A stretch of DNA of 64,000 nt, taken from positions 463,144-527,143 of the forward strand of contig JACPJU010000001.1 in NCBI GenBank assembly GCA_016187385.1, written 5' to 3'. This DNA is from Candidatus Aenigmatarchaeota archaeon. Lineage in GTDB: Archaea; Aenigmatarchaeota; Aenigmatarchaeia; CG10238-14; SCSR01. Positions 17,486 to 25,655 of this stretch are shown here, in pieces. The position numbers and the translations under genes were made by a program. Numbering within the stretch: position 1 is the first letter of the stretch; every line of letters begins with the position of its first letter. The notes beneath the pieces are model-generated. The model was not told the origin of the DNA. It saw only the letters and a list, made by a program, of their open reading frames with translations, and ran no database searches.

Positions 17486-17532
17486 ATCAGGGTCATCTGT
17501 TTCGTTTCAGAATCCTCCCCTACTGCCCCTTT
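17486..17532 (-). repeat. direct-repeat element, copy B, in aspartate kinase leader
   Basis: Second copy of the element at 15938-15985. On the minus strand it lies 26-72 nt before the kinase start. Here it is also the 3' arm of a longer hairpin: CTCCCCTA (minus strand, 17552-17559) pairs with TAGGGGAG (17515-17522), with inner TGCC/GGCA and TTT/AAA pairing. A small TCTG/CAGA hairpin follows. The location suggests a regulatory leader. Confidence 0.55.
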
Positions 17533-17636
17533 GAAATCTTAAAGGCACCGATAGGGGAGCAAACTCCATCGTAATTTGTGTAATTGACTCTAGAAAAAGT
17601 ATTCGAGTTTTTGCTTTTGACCGATTCTAAACTCAT
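17520..17636 (-). CDS. possible leader peptide, 38 aa
   Basis: ORF starting MSLESVKSKNSN and ending ISKGQ at a TAG inside repeat copy B, upstream of the aspartate kinase. Its first residues and last three residues resemble those of the 36-aa ORF at 15973-16083. A second, overlapping 25-codon ORF begins closer to the promoter (MNSRSNISVANEF). Hydrophilic, no membrane segment. May be an attenuator-type leader or chance. Confidence 0.3.
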   Translation of the reverse strand: MSLESVKSKNSNTFSRVNYTNYDGVCSPIGAFKISKGQ

Positions 17637-17680
17637 TAGCAACACTGATGTTACTTCTACTATTCATTAAAACTTTAAAA

Positions 17681-17690
17681 CTTATAAATA
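17681..17690 (+). promoter_or_regulatory. TATA box of tRNA-Arg (and reverse-strand kinase leader)
   Basis: CTTATAAATA starts 24 nt before the tRNA-Arg 5' end, ideal archaeal spacing. Read on the other strand (TATTTATAAG), it is also about 45-55 nt upstream of the 38-aa leader ORF, so one A/T-rich region may serve both directions. Confidence 0.65.
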
Positions 17691-17704
17691 TTATTGTTTA
17701 CAAC

Positions 17705-17780
17705 GCCTCCGTAGCTCAGCTTGGATTAGAGCAGCTCCCTTCTAAGGAGAAGGTCGAGGGTTCAAATCCCTCCGGGGGCA
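17705..17780 (+). tRNA. tRNA-Arg (anticodon TCT)
   Basis: Full cloverleaf: acceptor GCCTCCG pairs with CGGGGGC (one G-U), D-arm with AGCTCAGCTTGGATTAGAGC, anticodon loop CTTCTAA giving anticodon TCT on stem CTCC/GGAG, and T-arm GAGGGTTCAAATCCCTC. Discriminator A; CCA is not encoded. No intron. Confidence 0.95.
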
Positions 17781-17815
17781 TAACCTTTAAGCAAACAAAA
17801 TAAAAACTAATTACA

Positions 17816-18574
17816 ATGACTCGGGTTATAGGTGTTGTTTCTGGTAAAGGCGGCGTTGGTAAGACCACTCTTGTCGCAAATTTAGCTTACGGCTTGACAG
17901 AACTCGGCAAGGACGTGACAGTAGTCGACGCCAATCTAACAACGCCCCATCTGGGTCTGCATTTAGGCTATCATTCAACTCCAAAATCCCTTCATAATTT
18001 TCTGCGTGGCGATGCAAAACTGCGCGATGTCATATACAGCCATCCTTACGGGTTCAAAATCATACCCGCAGGACTCTCTGTCAATGAATTGGTCGGGGTC
18101 AATCCTGACAAATTGAACGACCTCACTTTGAATCTTCTAGGAAAGACGGATATCATCCTGTTTGATTCCGCACCGAGCTTGGGAAAAGAGGCGATGATAA
18201 GCCTTCAGATACCAGATGAGATACTTGTTTTGACTAATCCCAACATACCCGCAGTATTGGATGCGTTGAAAGTCGCGAATGTCGCTGAAAGAATGAACAA
18301 GAAGATTCTCGGCGTTGTTGTGAACAGGACAAATAAAAACACCAACAGCTTGGCAACATCCGAGATAGAAGACTTTACAAAATATCCTGTGATTGGTGAA
18401 ATCCCGGAAGATTCTGATGTTCAAAAGTCGTTAGCTGCAAGGACGTCTGTTATCGATTACAACTACAATTCGCCTGCTTCGGTGGCTATGAGAAGATTGT
18501 CACATCATCTTGTCGGCAGGCAATTCAATTACAAGCAGGGATTCTGGGAAAGAGCACTTAACTGGATGAAGTAG
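17816..18574 (+). CDS. minD: MinD/ParA-family ATPase
   Basis: 252 residues with the deviant Walker A SGKGGVGKTT (about residues 9-18), switch I DANLTTPHLG and Walker B-like DIILFDSAPS. The C-terminus ends in FWERALNWMK, an amphipathic-looking helix of the kind that binds membrane in MinD proteins. Archaeal MinD homologues position structures such as pili/archaella or act in spatial regulation; no MinE is expected. Starts 35 nt after tRNA-Arg. Confidence 0.9.
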   Translation: MTRVIGVVSGKGGVGKTTLVANLAYGLTELGKDVTVVDANLTTPHLGLHLGYHSTPKSLHNFLRGDAKLRDVIYSHPYGFKIIPAGLSVNELVGVNPDKLNDLTLNLLGKTDIILFDSAPSLGKEAMISLQIPDEILVLTNPNIPAVLDALKVANVAERMNKKILGVVVNRTNKNTNSLATSEIEDFTKYPVIGEIPEDSDVQKSLAARTSVIDYNYNSPASVAMRRLSHHLVGRQFNYKQGFWERALNWMK

Positions 18575-18576
18575 TT

Positions 18577-18804
18577 TTATAATTTCAATCCTAAACCTAA
18601 AATCTGTTCTTCTATCTTATCAATCTGTCCTTCTATCTGATCAACCACTCTTTGAAATCTAGGCGAAGAAATATAACCTCTTACTCTTTCTCTCTCGTCA
18701 GGTTTTCGAGATTGAAATGGTTTAGAATTAAGTATAGCACCATACAACGATTCATATAACGTCAACTGGGGAACAACCCCTTTACCAACATTCACATATC
18801 TCAT
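18577..18804 (-). CDS. hypothetical protein, 75 aa
   Basis: Not recognised. Short soluble protein ending in a predicted amphipathic helix (about residues 50-72) with regularly spaced Ile/Leu and Glu/Asp, suggestive of self-association. It converges on minD with a 2-nt gap and lies just upstream of pheT on the same strand. Confidence 0.45.
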   Translation of the reverse strand: MRYVNVGKGVVPQLTLYESLYGAILNSKPFQSRKPDERERVRGYISSPRFQRVVDQIEGQIDKIEEQILGLGLKL

Positions 18805-18828
18805 AATAATTATTATTGCTATTGATTT

Positions 18829-20478
18829 TTAAACCCCTTCCAAATTAATCTCAAATGCAGCACAAGGCATTTCCAATTTCCAATTCTTTAGCACAGACGG
18901 GTGAATCTCGCCTACAAAACCAATCACTTTATTCTTCGCAACAACATTAGCAACCCTACCCTCAATAAACGATGAATGTTTCGATTTTACCAATTTGTAA
19001 CTCAGATTCATTTTATTCATCAAAGCATCGAGAACAGATGATACATTTTGGTAATTTATTCTTGAATCTGACGTCACAGCTACAATTTTTCTCACAGTCC
19101 TTGTTTTCGTCTCTTCCTTTTCGTCAATCAGAACAACATCACCTATTTCAAATATGTTCTGTGGATAGCTCACATGCTGGTTGTTCGAAAGAAATTCCAT
19201 CAAGCTCGGCAGCATCCAATTCCTGAAGACATTCCAGTTCAAAGAAACAAAATTTTCTATCTCCACAATCTGTTCTTCTTTCACATTCATTTTACCAAAG
19301 AGATTGTCTTTGTTTGTAAGCGTATATGACAAAACCCCTTGGAACCCGAGTTCAGACATGATCCCAGAAATTTTGTTCGAGTATTCTTCTCTCTCGTCGG
19401 AATTGCCAACAGTATTTACCTTAGGTATTACAGGCTCAATGTTATTGAATCCATATGAAATTATTACATCCTCGACAATGTCGCGTTGATGCAGTATGTC
19501 CTGTCTATATGCTGGATATTCAACTTCAATTCTTTTTCCTTTCACAACGGGATTGTACATAGATTTTTTCAACAGCTTCACTGCATCAGACGAAGTCAAA
19601 TTAAGACCGGATATCTTATTAGCATAATCCATGTCAACAAAAGCTTTCTTCGGCTCCATATTTGGAGTAACAATTGTTTGATCAGGATACACAACTTTCA
19701 CGCTTTCTATTTTCGCCCCTCTGTCGTACAATGCAGAAACAATAACATTCAGTGCAGGCATTAGAAACTTGAAATTAAACCCGCTGCACTCAATAAATAC
19801 ATCTTTCGTTTTCTCAGTTATCTTTCCCGTATGATTGGAATTTATTATCGGCGGGATTGAAAGGACTTCATTCGCGGAATCTATGAAAATGGGATATTCC
19901 TTGCAGTCCTTTAACAAATGACCATATTCTTTTCCTTTCGGATGCTTTTCCAATATTTCTTTCGGCGTCATCTTTTCTTGGAAATCAAGGGGGGCGAATT
20001 TTATGCCATCTGGTTTGACAGTAGTGAATCTGATAGGCGATTTTATCTTGTTCAAATCATAAACACCCATTGCAACTTCCTTTCTGTTCCGTCCGAAAGT
20101 TCCGTGTATCTTTTCTTGTAGTTGTATCAGCTGCGAAAGAACATCCTGCGTGACTTTCAAATTCTTCGCAATCGCGCAAACCGTATACGGTCTGACATTT
20201 TTGTTCTTCTTGTCGACATTCACAACTACACTCGACTTTCCGATTGAATATTTCGGACATCCAGGACTGGTGTACCTCCCCTTGATTTCTCTTGCAATCC
20301 CTTCAGCCGACCACAAATGCGGGCGATTAGCATCTTTTATATCTACTTTTAGTAAATCGCCGTCCGCTGCATCAATCTCTCCCTTCGCAAATAGAATCAA
20401 ATCTTTTAATTGCTCGATAGACAGTTTTCTTCCAATTAAACCACACAAGTCTTTATACGAAACTTCTATAGTTGGCAT
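18829..20478 (-). CDS. pheT: phenylalanyl-tRNA synthetase beta subunit
   Basis: 549 residues, the archaeal/eukaryotic short beta subunit. B1, B5 and B3/B4 editing domains occupy the N-terminal half, and the catalytic-like B6/B7 domain follows about residue 350. The segment YPAYRQDILHQRDIVEDVII is diagnostic (family pattern RxDI.h..D..EDh.I.YG). Forms the alpha2-beta2 enzyme with pheS, which lies immediately upstream on the same strand (42-nt gap). Confidence 0.95.
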   Translation of the reverse strand: MPTIEVSYKDLCGLIGRKLSIEQLKDLILFAKGEIDAADGDLLKVDIKDANRPHLWSAEGIAREIKGRYTSPGCPKYSIGKSSVVVNVDKKNKNVRPYTVCAIAKNLKVTQDVLSQLIQLQEKIHGTFGRNRKEVAMGVYDLNKIKSPIRFTTVKPDGIKFAPLDFQEKMTPKEILEKHPKGKEYGHLLKDCKEYPIFIDSANEVLSIPPIINSNHTGKITEKTKDVFIECSGFNFKFLMPALNVIVSALYDRGAKIESVKVVYPDQTIVTPNMEPKKAFVDMDYANKISGLNLTSSDAVKLLKKSMYNPVVKGKRIEVEYPAYRQDILHQRDIVEDVIISYGFNNIEPVIPKVNTVGNSDEREEYSNKISGIMSELGFQGVLSYTLTNKDNLFGKMNVKEEQIVEIENFVSLNWNVFRNWMLPSLMEFLSNNQHVSYPQNIFEIGDVVLIDEKEETKTRTVRKIVAVTSDSRINYQNVSSVLDALMNKMNLSYKLVKSKHSSFIEGRVANVVAKNKVIGFVGEIHPSVLKNWKLEMPCAAFEINLEGV

Positions 20479-20520
20479 ATTATTTCTCTTTCCGTGGAAG
20501 TTGATTTTTACCTATATTCT

Positions 20521-21798
20521 TCATTGTAACATACTCTTTTCTCTTAACCATTCTAAATTTCTCGAGAATAGTTCCCGAATATCTTTTATTTTTAATTTAA
20601 ACATGGCTAACCTGTCTATACCAATTCCCCACGCTAATACAGGCACATTTACTCCTAAAGGTCTAGTCAATTCTTCTCTGAAAATTCCTGAACCGCCAAA
20701 TTCAATCCACCCCAATTCAGGATGTAATGCCGATAGCTGGCAACTTGGAGATGTGAATGGATAGTAATCAGGAAGAAACTTCACTTTCTCGGCACCGGCA
20801 ATTTCTATTGCAAACATTTTTAAAATTCCAAGCAGATGTTTGAAAGTTAAATTTTTATCAAGAACTATTCCTTCCGTCTGGTTGAATTCCACACCATGCG
20901 TTGCATCTATTACATCAGGTCTGTAGCATCTTGCTATGGCAAAATATCTTCCGGGTATTTGAGGTTTTCCCGCGAGTGTTCTCGCAGATAAGCATGTTCC
21001 ATGTGCTCTAGGCATTAATTGCATTGCCTTCCTTGGATCCCACCTATATTGCCATCCCACGCTTCCGGCTATTCCTTTTTCGTGAGCCATCTTAACATTC
21101 TCAACTATCTTCTTGTCAGGCAGTCTTCCTTCCTTCGGGTATTTCAATGAATAAGTCTGGGTCCAGTCCCTCGCAGGATGATTCTGGGGTTGGAACAATG
21201 CATCGAAATTCCAGAATTCGGTTTCAATCAAAGGTCCTGCCATTTCCTTGAATCCCATTTCGATGAGTTTCTTTCTTACGCCCCACAAAAATTGATTGTA
21301 TGGCTGTTGTTTTCCTGGTGAAGATTTCCAATCTTTTTTTGTTACGACATCGACATTCGCTTCCTTGAATTTCCTGCTCTTCCACAATCCGGTTCTTATG
21401 ATGTCATGCGTCAATTCTCCTATGACATTTCCTGACTTGACGAGTTCTTCTTCTGCCTTCTTGTAAGTTTCAGTGATTTTCACAACAAGGTTTCTCTGCA
21501 TCAGGATTTTCAGTGTATTTTCATCAACATCTTTACCTTCACTAATATTTTTCAATGCTACTTCTTCATCCGTCTTTTCTGGAACTTTCAGTAATGTTAG
21601 ATGGTTTCCTTTTTTCGAAACCCAACCTTTCTCCAAAGACCATTTCAGTGCTATGTTGAAGTTTTTTATCTTGTTAGCAATCTTGTCTATTGTCGCAGAT
21701 TTTCCAGGTGACGATTGGAGTATTTTGACCAGATTCCTTTCAGGCAGCCCGTTCTTCGAGTATTCTTCTCCTTCTCGGGTGAGTTCGTAATTTTTCAT
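20521..21798 (-). CDS. pheS: phenylalanyl-tRNA synthetase alpha subunit
   Basis: Class II catalytic subunit. The N-terminal winged-helix domains (to about 165) bind tRNA. The catalytic core has motif 2 around RYFAIARCYRPDVIDATH and motif 3 around GIGIDRLAM (near the C-terminus). HPELGWIEFGGSGIFR is the usual PheS strand block. The open frame starts at a TTG (21807); the ATG at 21798, giving MKNYELTREGEEY, is preferred. Operon with pheT. Confidence 0.96.
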   Translation of the reverse strand: MKNYELTREGEEYSKNGLPERNLVKILQSSPGKSATIDKIANKIKNFNIALKWSLEKGWVSKKGNHLTLLKVPEKTDEEVALKNISEGKDVDENTLKILMQRNLVVKITETYKKAEEELVKSGNVIGELTHDIIRTGLWKSRKFKEANVDVVTKKDWKSSPGKQQPYNQFLWGVRKKLIEMGFKEMAGPLIETEFWNFDALFQPQNHPARDWTQTYSLKYPKEGRLPDKKIVENVKMAHEKGIAGSVGWQYRWDPRKAMQLMPRAHGTCLSARTLAGKPQIPGRYFAIARCYRPDVIDATHGVEFNQTEGIVLDKNLTFKHLLGILKMFAIEIAGAEKVKFLPDYYPFTSPSCQLSALHPELGWIEFGGSGIFREELTRPLGVNVPVLAWGIGIDRLAMFKLKIKDIRELFSRNLEWLREKSMLQ

Positions 21799-21815
21799 AT
21801 ATATCAATTTTTATT

Positions 21816-22166
21816 TTATTGTTCATTAAAGATTTGTTCTTTCAATCGACGTCGAGTTTCCCACCATGCATGATATTCATTGCGGTCTTTGCATGGTAAT
21901 AAGCGAAGCGGTATCTTTTCTGGATAATATAAAATATCGCCTTCTTTCTCCTCACCAGGCTTTAATTCTACAGCATAACCACGAGTTTGATATAGTCTGT
22001 CATCATGTCCAATTAATTCATAAATAGGCATTCCTGTTGGAGGGTCAGCGCCTATACGAGCAGGTGTGGCATCGTCAAGCAATGTCGCAGGCCGGTCACC
22101 ATTTTTTGAGAAATATGCTATCTTATCATTTACTTTAATTTTTTTCAGGCTTGAACCGTCTTTCAC
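21816..22166 (-). CDS. hypothetical protein, 116 aa
   Basis: Not recognised. Start is a GTG at 22166; an A/G-rich AAGGGGTGAG lies about 14 nt upstream. The protein looks beta-rich in the first two thirds (KVNDKIAYF, DDRLYQTRGYAVEL) and has a helical tail with WWETRRRL. The 133-nt region upstream holds a TATA-like GATTTATAAAC (near 22275) and a 22-codon ORF that ends just before the GTG. It sits between csaA and pheS on the same strand. Confidence 0.45.
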   Translation of the reverse strand: MKDGSSLKKIKVNDKIAYFSKNGDRPATLLDDATPARIGADPPTGMPIYELIGHDDRLYQTRGYAVELKPGEEKEGDILYYPEKIPLRLLPCKDRNEYHAWWETRRRLKEQIFNEQ

Positions 22167-22299
22167 CAGTCATACCGACTCACCCCTTGTTGAAATTCTA
22201 CAGATAGAACTAGACAAGACACCATTCCAATACATCAAATAAATTGGCGGTACATCACAATCTACTTTTATTATGTAGGCAAAGTTTATAAATCTAATC

Positions 22300-22632
22300 T
22301 TAATACAACTTTCCACCTATCGGAGCATCGCGTTCAGGCTCGATTAGAATGCATTCATGATCTTCTCCAGGAACTCCCAATGTCAGAACTTCTGATACAG
22401 CAGGACCGATTTGTCTTGGTGGAAAGTTCACGACACAAAGAACAAGTCTTCCTTTCAAATCTTCTTTTGTGTAATTTTTCACAAGCTGGGCACATGATTT
22501 CTTGATTCCTATCTCTTTACCGAGATCGATTTTCAGTTTATAAGATGGTTTCTTTGCTTCAGGAAAGTCTTCCACTTCGATAATTCTTCCTACACGGATG
22601 TCGAGCTTTTGGAAATCTTCGAAAGTTGCCAT
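22300..22632 (-). CDS. csaA: CsaA-type tRNA-binding-domain protein
   Basis: 110 residues, essentially a single EMAPII/Trbp111 OB-fold: FQKLDIRVGRIIEVEDFPEA, KKSCAQLVKNY, VVNFPPRQIGP.VSEVLTLG and the closing PIGGKL block match CsaA closely. Binds structured RNA such as tRNA; the Bacillus protein was described as a secretion-linked chaperone. The open frame begins at 22647, but the ATG at 22632 gives the family N-terminus. Confidence 0.9.
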   Translation of the reverse strand: MATFEDFQKLDIRVGRIIEVEDFPEAKKPSYKLKIDLGKEIGIKKSCAQLVKNYTKEDLKGRLVLCVVNFPPRQIGPAVSEVLTLGVPGEDHECILIEPERDAPIGGKLY

Positions 22633-22674
22633 GAAAATAAAGAACATTTAGAAAATTTAAATGGTTTGTGAGAA

Positions 22675-23766
22675 CTATTCTCTCAGCATGAACTTCTCAA
22701 TCTTGTCCTTTGCTTTCTCCCTGTTCTTCTGATGCTCAATCAGGAATTTCTTCACCTTGTCAGCAAGATACTGCTTAACCTCTCCAGATGATAATTTCCC
22801 AGACCTGAAATCGTCAAAAATCTGTTTTATCTTCTTGTCATCCTCCTCAAACATGAAGTAAAGATACTGGCACGCTACATCTATGTCAGGATTACCGCCT
22901 TTCTTCTTGTGTTCTTCCATAGTCCTGCCACCGCCTGAAAATGCTCTCATTATCTTCTTTTCGGCAACATCAGGATTCTCTGTCAGGTAAATACAAGTCT
23001 CAGGCTTGCTCCCGGACATCTTCCCGCCGAGAAGACCTGGCATGAATTTATGATAAGTGGAAGAAGGTTTGACAAAACCAAGTTTATCAGCAATATCACG
23101 AACTAAGCGCATATATGGATCTTGATCAACTCCGATATTGATAACCGTCGGTTTTGGTCCGCCAAACTCGTTCAACTGTGGCATCAATATTGATGCAGAT
23201 TGCATTATCGAATAAAATATCTGACCAGGGTTAGTGTCGTTTGTAAACCCGAAAATAGCTTTCACCGACGAAAAAGTAGTTTTGGTAGATATTTTGACAG
23301 CCAATTCGTACATTTTTTTGAATTCTGTGTCAATGAAGATTTTAGTTTTTTTATTGTCAAATCCCAACGCTATGATGCTGGGTATCACATGTTCATATGC
23401 AGTTTTTGTCGCTTGTTCTAATGTGTCGGATTTTCTGAAAACAAAAGTCTCGTCGTTCGATATAGGAATGAATACATCAGCACCGTTCTTCTGGAAGAAC
23501 AACGCCTCTTTCAATATCATCAGATTTCCCAAATGCAAAGGACCGGAAGGGTTGAATCCCGTAAGAACAGCGAACGGTTTTTTGTTCTTGATAGCATCGA
23601 AAATAAGACCAAAGTCTCTGTGACCGAATACAATTCCTCGGCGATAAAGGACATCAAGATTTTTCATCTGCTTTAGATAGATGTCAATCTTCTCAATACC
23701 AAACTCCTTCATCGTCTCCTCATAATTGACTTCGCCTTCGACACTGTCAACAGTAATCTTAGCCAT
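22675..23766 (-). CDS. trpS: tryptophanyl-tRNA synthetase, archaeal/eukaryotic type
   Basis: 363 residues. GFNPSGPLHLGN (residues 70-81) is the HIGH-region block of archaeal/eukaryal TrpRS and GGKMSGSKP (near 245) is its KMSKS variant. NIGVDQDPYMRLVRDIA lies between. The C-terminal helical region matches in length. Followed by csaA on the same strand, 42 nt downstream. Confidence 0.95.
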   Translation of the reverse strand: MAKITVDSVEGEVNYEETMKEFGIEKIDIYLKQMKNLDVLYRRGIVFGHRDFGLIFDAIKNKKPFAVLTGFNPSGPLHLGNLMILKEALFFQKNGADVFIPISNDETFVFRKSDTLEQATKTAYEHVIPSIIALGFDNKKTKIFIDTEFKKMYELAVKISTKTTFSSVKAIFGFTNDTNPGQIFYSIMQSASILMPQLNEFGGPKPTVINIGVDQDPYMRLVRDIADKLGFVKPSSTYHKFMPGLLGGKMSGSKPETCIYLTENPDVAEKKIMRAFSGGGRTMEEHKKKGGNPDIDVACQYLYFMFEEDDKKIKQIFDDFRSGKLSSGEVKQYLADKVKKFLIEHQKNREKAKDKIEKFMLRE

Positions 23767-23911
23767 GAAATCACGATCCAGTTAAAGAGTTATTTAGAGA
23801 TAGGAGTAAATAAAATCTACAAAGCCTTAATTGAAAGTGCACCATTGGGACATACCACTCAACTAATAATCTGAAATCAATCTATTTAAGTTTTAAGATG
23901 AAAGGTCGTTT

Positions 23912-24712
23912 ATGAAAAATCCGCAGGTCGAGTTGCCTCTGGGGAAAAGATACTTGGTAAACGTCGGAGAAGCATTGGACGATTCAATGAAATTGTCTTT
24001 ATTACGCCAACTTCATGAAAGACAATCAGCTCGAATAAGCTACATTCTTAAGGATGATGATAAAGCTGTTGGCACAGGTTTCATAAACATTCACGATGCC
24101 TCACCAATAGCCGAAGTTGATGCCATAAAATTTGACATTCCGGTTGGGTACAAAACATATTTAATTACCCCTCCAACTATAGACGCTTTAAGAGAACTTG
24201 AACACCAAAGAGGCATACCATACACACAGTTCCCACGTAGAGTTGTAGAAGGTAGAATGCAGGTAGATGTTCCACACCTCCTACCATCTGTATCTACAGT
24301 TAGAACTCTGCAAAAAAGTGACAACAACTTTCTAACGATAGATGCGGTTTATTTTTTAGGTCCCTTTTTATCTTCACCAAATTGGCACCCCGGAAATACT
24401 GTAACTCGTAACGGAAATGGTAGTATTGATTCACGACTGCTCTTTGTTTTAGGTTACGCAGGACGCAATTTGTATGGAAGCAGAGGTGTTTACACTCCAC
24501 ATTCGGAAGACGATGGTATTAGATACAGGTTCTGGTCACCCTTAGGACCACCATCCACAGAACCAAGAGACGAGTACCCTCTTTCCATAGAGAATGAGCA
24601 ACGTTTTAATTTAATCGACAATCTTGTAGTGGGAATTCGAGAAACTAGATGGCCTGTCAGATTAAACGCAAAAGAATTATATGGTGAATTACTTTCTGCT
24701 CAGTCGCTTTAA
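23912..24712 (+). CDS. hypothetical protein, 266 aa
   Basis: Not recognised. Soluble, beta-rich appearance, with no signal peptide or transmembrane helix. It includes a proline/arginine-rich middle (RGIPYTQFPRRVVEGRM) and a glycine-rich stretch around residues 165-195. A TATA-like CTATTTAAG lies about 25 nt upstream, and a five-codon ORF (MKGRL) overlaps its ATG. Codons favour AGA, TTA and ACA, unlike trpS, so it may be an acquired gene. Confidence 0.5.
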   Translation: MKNPQVELPLGKRYLVNVGEALDDSMKLSLLRQLHERQSARISYILKDDDKAVGTGFINIHDASPIAEVDAIKFDIPVGYKTYLITPPTIDALRELEHQRGIPYTQFPRRVVEGRMQVDVPHLLPSVSTVRTLQKSDNNFLTIDAVYFLGPFLSSPNWHPGNTVTRNGNGSIDSRLLFVLGYAGRNLYGSRGVYTPHSEDDGIRYRFWSPLGPPSTEPRDEYPLSIENEQRFNLIDNLVVGIRETRWPVRLNAKELYGELLSAQSL

Positions 24713-24767
24713 ACTTTAAAAATAACTATCACAATTAAACTTTAATATAGATAGACAAAATGATATT

Positions 24768-24980
24768 ATGGAGTTCACAGTCCTTATAGAGAGAGACGAA
24801 GATGGCTACTATGTAGCAGAAGTTCCCGATATTAGAGGATGTTATACACAAGGCAAAACCATAGAAGAAGTCCTTAAAAACATCAGGGAAGTTATTCAAT
24901 TATGTTTAGAAGCCGACAAAGACGAAATATACCCCCGTAAAGAATTCATAGGTGTGCAGAAGATAGAGGTTTCCAAATGA
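24768..24980 (+). CDS. hicB: HicB-family antitoxin
   Basis: 70 residues with the HicB-like partial RNase H fold: FTVLIERDEDGYYVAEVPDI, then GCYTQGKTIEEVLKNIREVI. No separate DNA-binding tail is present, so it is the short HicB form. Its stop overlaps the start of the hicA-like toxin gene by 4 nt (ATGA). Neutralises HicA by direct binding in characterised systems. Confidence 0.85.
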   Translation: MEFTVLIERDEDGYYVAEVPDIRGCYTQGKTIEEVLKNIREVIQLCLEADKDEIYPRKEFIGVQKIEVSK

Positions 24981-25204
24981 AGCTCGTCTTGGTAGACGGT
25001 AAAACATTAATTAAAATTCTGAACAAAAAAGGTTTCACCTTTAAACGGCAAAAAGGAAGTCATGCGCAACTCGAAGATAACGAGGACAGGAGAGTTACTG
25101 TGCCAATACACATGAAAGAAATAGGTAGATGGCTATTAAGCAGGATTCTTAGGGATGCTGAAATATCCAGGGACGAGTATGAAAAGCTGAGGCGTGAAGT
25201 TTAA
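24977..25204 (+). CDS. hicA: HicA-family mRNA interferase toxin
   Basis: 75 residues with a double-stranded-RNA-binding-like fold. KILNKKGFTFKRQKGSHAQL contains the G-S-H catalytic histidine, and VTVPIHMKEIGRWLLSRIL is the second family block. HicA enzymes cleave mRNA independently of ribosomes when freed from HicB. Order here is antitoxin then toxin, coupled by the ATGA overlap. Lies 25 nt before rps6e. Confidence 0.85.
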   Translation: MKLVLVDGKTLIKILNKKGFTFKRQKGSHAQLEDNEDRRVTVPIHMKEIGRWLLSRILRDAEISRDEYEKLRREV

Positions 25205-25229
25205 AAAGAATAAAAACAGTTGATAAGAT

Positions 25230-25655
25230 ATGGCAAATTTCAAAATTGTAATCAGCGACGCAGGGACGAAAAAGTCTTACCAGACAGAGGTAGACCAGGA
25301 TAAGGCTATTGCTCTTGTCGGAAAAAAACTAGGTGAGGAAATTTCAGGGGATTTGTTTGGATTGTCTAGTTATACTCTGAAGATTACAGGCGGCACTGAC
25401 AAGGACGGCTTTCCTATGCATCATTCCGTCCAAGGCCAGGGAAAGAAGAGGGTTCTCTTGAAAGGGCCGCCCGGATTCTACCCGACAATAAAAGGACAAA
25501 GAAAAAGGAAGACTGTCAGGGGGAACACGATTTCGCAGTATGTCGCCCAGATAAACGCCAAAGTCGTCAAGAAAGGAGACAAGTCTTTAGAGGAAATGTT
25601 TGGAAAGAAAGAAGCAAAGGCTGAAACAGGAGGGGAAGGAAGTAAAGCAGAATGA
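25230..25655 (+). CDS. rps6e: 30S ribosomal protein S6e
   Basis: 141 residues. The family signature GGTDKDGFPMHHSVQG followed by RVLL and the KRKTVRGNTIS block is unmistakable. The tail is Lys/Glu-rich. First gene of the archaeal series rps6e, aIF2-gamma, PIN, rpoE, spt4, rps24e, rps27ae. Confidence 0.95.
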   Translation: MANFKIVISDAGTKKSYQTEVDQDKAIALVGKKLGEEISGDLFGLSSYTLKITGGTDKDGFPMHHSVQGQGKKRVLLKGPPGFYPTIKGQRKRKTVRGNTISQYVAQINAKVVKKGDKSLEEMFGKKEAKAETGGEGSKAE

